DNA from: Zychaea mexicana
Lineage: Eukaryota > Mucoromycota > Mucoromycetes > Mucorales > Lichtheimiaceae
Length of the DNA stretch: 64,000 bases
Direction of reading: 5' to 3'
Assembly (NCBI RefSeq): GCF_025766255.1
Contig: NW_026516688.1
Coordinates: 186,001-250,000 of the forward strand
The notes beneath the pieces are model-generated. The model was given only the letters and a program-made list of their open reading frames with translations, was not told where the DNA came from and searched no databases. This document shows, piece after piece, positions 60,001 to 64,000 of the stretch. Both the position numbers and the translations under genes were made by a program. The first letter of the stretch is position 1. Every line of letters begins with the position of its first letter.

Positions 60001-63000
60001 GCAGTCGTGTCAGTGCTCTTCTTGCCAGCTTCGACAATCTTGACGCCAGATTCCTTTTTACTGACAGGAATGAGCGAAGGAACTAAGATAACCCAGCGCT
60101 GTTCTTTCTTGGCTCCGTTCTTGAGATTGCCAAAGGTTTTTTCTTCTTGCAAGTATACGTTGATCTTAGTCTGGGTTGTACGCTTCAGTTCTTTGATTGA
60201 AAGTACCCATGAGCGCTTGGAAAGCAGATAGACAAGCCCTTCTGAGCTGTGCTCCCAACGCTGATCAGCAGCCTCGCTGATAGGCGAACGGACTGATAGC
60301 AATGGCTGGCCACCAGCGACGAGTTTGTCGGCGGCGGCATCGAGGACGAGAACTTGGCCCTTCAAATTGATAAGGTAGCCATTGTTATAGGACCACATCT
60401 GGCTGGCAAAGTCGGTTGATCGCAAGGGGGTTAAGACGACAGCAGCGTTTTCTTTAGCTTCACCATCTACATCAAGCACGTAACCATGAAGCTGACTCTT
60501 GATGATGAAATAGCCAGTAGGGAATGCACCGCTGTGTTCCTTGTACTGGACGACTTTTTCAAAGCCAGTCGGGGTATACTCTTCGGTCGATGTAAACGAA
60601 TCCTTACGCGACGAACGCGAGCTAGTCGACTTGATACTACGCGTGCCGCTCGACTGAGTTTCCTTAATTTGTGCACCAGCGCCAAAGCTGCCGCTCGCCT
60701 TGGAAGATGCAGCAGACACGATGGAGGCATTGTCATCGTCAACATCCTCATCGTCGGAGGAATCATCGTCAGTGGTATCGTCATCGGTCGATGCGCCATC
60801 GTCAGTCTCATCTTCTTGCTCAACAGCAATGCTCTGCTCCTCGCAATCCTGAATCTCTTCCTTTTCACTAGCAGCAGAGCTGGTTTCTGAAGCACTTGCC
60901 CCAGTGGCGACCGTGCGCTTGCCGTAGACAGGCTTGGAGAAGGCCCAGCGCAACCACTGTTCAGACTGCAAAACGAGTTCTTGCTTGCCCTCCTTGAGCT
61001 CTTTGCGAACGTGCAGCTCACGAAGGCCGATCTGAGCACCAGCGATTGTAGCACGGTCAGCAGCAGCAACGCTAACGACCATGCGTTCATTGTATCGAAG
61101 GTGGATTTCGCCGTTGACACCCAAGGCCCAATATTGCGTTTCGGATTCGGTTTTGGCCTTGACATGAAGACGCGTCTTGAGACCATATTCGGTGACACCG
61201 CCTGTTACAGCCTCGCTATCCAGCGCCAAACCTGTTTCGGCATTGATCAGATGACCATCTTCGTGGGTCCACAATTGCCACTTGTATTCCTTGAAGTTGA
61301 GCGGGCGCGCAACAACAGCATAGCAGGATTTCGCGTCGTTGGTTTCGCTCTTCTCGACGGTCAGAGCAAGACGCTCAGCACCGTAATTGAGCCGGATGAA
61401 AACGCCATCACTTGGGAAGACACCCCAGCGGTGGACGATCGTGCGCTTGTTGACACGCTCGTAGTGTTCACGGTCGGCAACCTCGAGATTCGCCTCGCCG
61501 ATATCCTCCATGATGGTGCTACTACGGCTGATGGATCGCTTGCCAAGGACGGGGACAGCAAACGTCCACTGTTGATGCTCGGCAGTAAGGGCGCCACGGG
61601 GCTTGAGCTGAAGCAGTGTGTGCTCTTTGATGTTGGTGTCGTCTTTGGGGCAAAGGACAAGACCAGGACGGGCTTGTGGATGGATGTGACCATCGACGGA
61701 CAGGCCCCATTGCTGGTTCTTGCGGCTGCGACGCAAGAATTTCTCGTGCCATTGGATAACATTGCAATTGGCCATCAGCTTACCACCGGCCACATCAATG
61801 ACATACTTGGACTCCATGTTAGTCAAGCAGCCAGACTCGTCGCAGTTCCACAGTTGGCGCTTGTAGAGCTTGTAATCGATCTTTTCAAGGGTCAACTTCT
61901 CACCCTCCTTGCTGGTGTTGGCGGTGACAACGTAGTTCTTGTCATGTTTGGAGCGGATAAAGAACCATTCCTTGGGGAAGATGCCGTACTTTTGAGTGAC
62001 CAGTTTGTGGGCCGTGCTGGAGGCTACATAACAGAGTAAGCAGAGGAAAAAACAGTGGCACTTAGTAAGATATATACGTTGCGATCAATGGCTATAAATT
62101 CGAAAGGAGAGAAAAAGCAGGACATACCCTTGGTATGACGGATCATGAGAATAATGCGGATCCAGGTGATGACAACAAGAATTTCTCTTTTGTGGATTTC
62201 GCTGTAGCGACGCTCGCAGGTGCCGTACATCAAGCTCCAGCCATAGTGAGCAGTACGCTTAGTAGCATTGGAGATCTGGACTTGCCATACACCGCCTTGC
62301 TTGAAGAGAGCAAGACCGAGTTCAGAACGGATGCCCGAGGTAATGGAACCATTAGTGTTGAGGCTCCAAAGTTGGCGATCGTCAGCATGCGTCTCATCCT
62401 TCATGAGCTTTCCGCGGAGCACCAGCTTATCACCATCCGCAAGCGCATCTAAACCCAGAAAAGCAAGACGAAAATGGAAAGTGTCAACAAATAATAATGC
62501 TATCGGACTTGTATAACGTCAAACAAAGAAAAGGAGTAGCACTCTTCCTTACCACTCGAATGCAACACAAGGCCGGTCATGCAGTGCACAAGGTAACCGC
62601 TGTCATATGTCCATCTGAAAAGCTCGGCATCTGCATTGTCATCCATCTTGTGCAGACCAACTTGAGCAAATGCCTCTGCCTTTTCGGGTGCCAAGGCATA
62701 TCCTTCGTTGCTGGTAATGAAGAATTCGTCTTCTGGCCAAGCAGCGGTACGGGAAACTGATTTTTGGATTGTGTTCTGACCAGTTTCGGAGCGCCATTCT
62801 TGAAGCATTGCAACGGTCCACCGGGTAAGGATCTGGACACGGTTACGGACGATAAACTCGGGGATCAACAGACCCCACCGGTGCTCTTCCTTGAAGGAGT
62901 TATGGTTGGCCAAAGCTAGCTTGTAATTGTTGCCTTGGTCGTCGCTTTGTTGGGGAGTGAGCACAAGTGATGGCTCAAAGCCGTTGACAAGGTAACCATC

Positions 63001-64000
63001 AATCGATAGGGTCCAGCGCTGGCTACGTGCAACGCTTTCCTGCTTGGCAAGAGTCAAGCTAGCACCTTCAACAACAGCTATAAGTTTACATGCAATAAGA
63101 GTTTAGCAAAAACCATAACGATAAAGATTTACAAACAATGAGAGAGAGGAGGACAATACGTACTCTTGACGTCAATGGCCATTTGAGATGCATAGTTGAC
63201 CAAAGCACCAGATGAGTAGCTCCACAGCTGGGTTTGCCAGTTTTCCTTGTCCAAGGCAGCCATGGTAAGGACACTCTCGCTCGCGGTCAGCACGAGAGGG
63301 CTCTCTTTGGTAGATCTGGCAACCAATGAGCGGATAAAGAACCAGCCACTTGGGTATTGAGCATAGCGGTACGACACAGTCTTTGTTTTTGTTTTGGTGC
63401 TTGAACTAGTAATAGCTCGTGTGCCTGCAATGTAGCATTTCATATAGAGCAAGCATCAGCAAAGAGATACGAATTAGCAAGCACAGTAGACTACCACAAC
63501 AAACTCAATGTGCAAATATACCTTGCTTCTTCTTGAACACCGGCAGAACAAAGTTCCAGCGCTGCTCCTTATGCTCAACCGATAACTTGTCGGCTAAATA
63601 AGTGTATACCTTGCCGGACTTGACCTGCGTGGACAAAACAAGCGATCCATTGGACTGAATATGGATAAACCCCTCCACTGTCAAAGCCCACTGCTGGTTT
63701 TGAGATGATTTCTTTTTTTGGTCGTATTGGCAAATACTAGCACCGCTTTCAATCGATCCTATACGGATGAAAATGAATAAGATTTGTATACGCGTGAATA
63801 GGTGCTACAAGCCCGGCGGGCTGTTGATTTTCATTGAGATTGTTATAATTTTGTCCTACCTCCGCGCACGTCAAGAACCTTCCCAGACGCTTTGTTGATA
63901 AGGAAGCCGTTCTTGTAGCGCCACAGTTGACGGGCGTAGTTAGATGTATCGAGTTTGGCAGTGGTAATCTCAATACCGTCTGTAGTAAGGATTGCGCTTG
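39095..64000 (-). CDS. Giant lectin / helical-repeat / HAD-domain protein, 5' end outside window
   Basis: One minus-strand gene of about 30 exons as far as can be read, ending in TAA at 39095-39097. Exons run from the right edge through to the end, separated by short introns (about 60-100 bp) with GT-AG ends, several of which I checked (for example donors at 59091, 54999 and 42180). In protein order: beta-trefoil ricin-B-type lectin modules (64000 to about 58750); a helical region (about 58750-57210); a Lys/Glu/Ala/His-rich linker (57112-56800); a long run of helical repeats of about 190 residues (about 56700-41430); and a HAD type II domain (39910-39180). My estimate is roughly 7,000 codons in the window. 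I know of no protein with this order of parts. It could be two genes if an intron hides a terminator, but continuous splice phases argue against this. The frame is broken in units at 52.75-53.64 kb by single-base gaps that look like sequence errors. Confidence 0.7.
39180..39910 (-). other. C-terminal HAD type II (haloacid-dehalogenase-like) domain, possibly inactive
   Basis: Motif I is AIAFDLVGTVTDFRA, with the Asp codon at 39874-39872 and the Thr four residues later, as in L-2-haloacid dehalogenases. A WxxLFLERK helix follows, then VSFSQQF (Ser motif), and VVSANPDVLNAAKSSGAHTV (39350-39290), which matches the SxN-x-x-D...AK-x-x-G segment of type II enzymes. The K-P-x(5)-Y motif expected between these is not there: the sequence reads AGLSSEQFVGTVSNLL. 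The Asp of the last motif is shifted by one. The domain is the very C-terminus of the giant protein, followed by a short Gln/Ala tail. Confidence 0.7.
41430..47944 (-). repeat. Diverged helical repeats of the giant protein
   Basis: About eight to ten diverged copies of the same repeat as in the tandem array, each with a hydrophobic Gly-rich stretch (for example AVGAAAGAVITVGVVGYV, IAGGVVTVGAVTYV, IVAYTIVSVGVIEYA), an SWF word, an EWAKG or EWAKS helix, and a TxxDxCxxSxxIEVxxxK ending. The spacer between hydrophobic stretch and previous repeat is rich in Lys, His and Glu. Introns lie near 47910, 47290, 46220, 45570, 44450, 43360, 42345, 42150 and 41465. These are the presumed older neighbours from which the tandem array was amplified. 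Confidence 0.75.
47945..56099 (-). repeat. Thirteen near-identical exon-plus-intron units of 633-646 bp
   Basis: The word at the 3' end of each exon (CTTTTCCTTCTCGACTTCGA on the plus strand) recurs near 47947, 48582, 49228, 49874, 50510, 51150, 51795, 52432, 53069, 53710, 54353, 54999 and 55632. A measured unit has a 558-bp exon (186 codons; 55557-55000 and 54911-54354) and an intron of about 75-88 bp, so exons are symmetric and can be added or lost without changing frame. Each unit encodes a His/Lys spacer (HKKHEHKKTEQKEDHHAEK or a shorter HKKPTKEAEKKEDHHAEK), a glycine-rich hydrophobic stretch, SWFSKLTKDISERVE, a VTTKTGECKDTESAEK segment with Cys, and EWAKSTVTQTTTQVKATAVQ. Introns are conserved as well as exons, so the amplification is recent or is kept uniform by gene conversion. 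Confidence 0.92.
57210..58750 (-). other. Helical region of the giant protein
   Basis: About 500 residues with high Glu/Lys/Arg/Ile content and Trp-containing helices (SWTIILAWRIYFIRRIRQCR; RYWLVIIRTRVWEA; RLTAWYAQLSYDITWC). The spacing of Trp and of IxExxRxxL patterns suggests diverged versions of the downstream helical repeat. No named domain recognised. Confidence 0.5.
58750..64000 (-). other. Ricin-B-type beta-trefoil lectin modules of the giant protein
   Basis: At least seven modules start with a FFIR-like strand (near 63330, 62720, 61960, 61400, 60510, 59880 and 59260), and an eighth is cut by the window edge. Each has QxW-type motifs typical of ricin-B lectins: RQLWNCDESGCLTN, NQQWGLSVDGHIH, KWQLWTHEDGHLIN, SQMWSYNNGYLIN, DQRWEHSSEGLVY. 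Several modules close with a WxFxxPVxGKR motif (WTFAVPVLGKRS, WAFSKPVYGKRT, WKFSIPVFGKKT). An acidic, Asp/Ser-rich linker lies near 60720-60880. The fold implies carbohydrate binding. No catalytic toxin chain is visible in the window. Confidence 0.75.

Noticed and set aside
58750..64000. Ricin-like toxin
   Set aside because: Only the B-type lectin fold is visible. No A-chain-like catalytic domain is present, and the modules belong to a giant protein.

Overview
The window looks like a chromosome segment of an early-diverging filamentous fungus, most likely Mucoromycota. The evidence is eukaryotic genes with short GT-AG introns, TATA boxes close to start codons, ERGIC and clathrin-adaptor genes, a fungal Crypton carrying a GCR1_C domain, and MULE-type transposase remains. 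No rRNA or tRNA gene was recognised.

Layout. (1) 0-20.8 kb is accessory and repeat-rich. It holds three copies (A, B, C) of an unrecognised multicopy gene family, a Crypton at 9.1-11.7 kb with one nonsense codon, a foldback element with terminal inverted repeats of about 530 bp (12.5-14.4 kb), a second inverted-repeat element (15.0-16.15 kb) and a degenerate minisatellite in inverted duplicate. Together these form a large imperfect palindrome. At 2.39-4.74 kb a clathrin adaptor AP-1 sigma gene is split into two oppositely oriented halves. One inversion of about 1.98 kb explains both this split and the split of repeat copy C. (2) 20.8-33.9 kb is gene-poor. It carries one clean gene, a xylose-reductase-type aldo-keto reductase (22.8-23.8 kb), and several decayed genes, including a MULE-type transposase. 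(3) 33.9-38.5 kb carries two ordinary multi-exon genes on the minus strand: a monocarboxylate-type MFS transporter and an Erv41-like ER-Golgi vesicle protein.

(4) 39.1 kb to the right edge is, as far as I can read it, one giant minus-strand gene of about 30 or more exons and roughly 7,000 codons, with its 5' end outside the window. In protein order it encodes a series of ricin-B-type beta-trefoil lectin modules, a helical region, a low-complexity linker, a long run of about 190-residue helical repeats and a C-terminal HAD type II (haloacid-dehalogenase-like) domain. Thirteen of the helical repeats (47.95-56.1 kb) are almost identical exon-plus-intron units of 633-646 bp with phase-0 boundaries. 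The HAD domain keeps its Asp and Thr but appears to lack the conserved Lys. I do not recognise this architecture as a described protein, and it is the best candidate here for an undescribed system.
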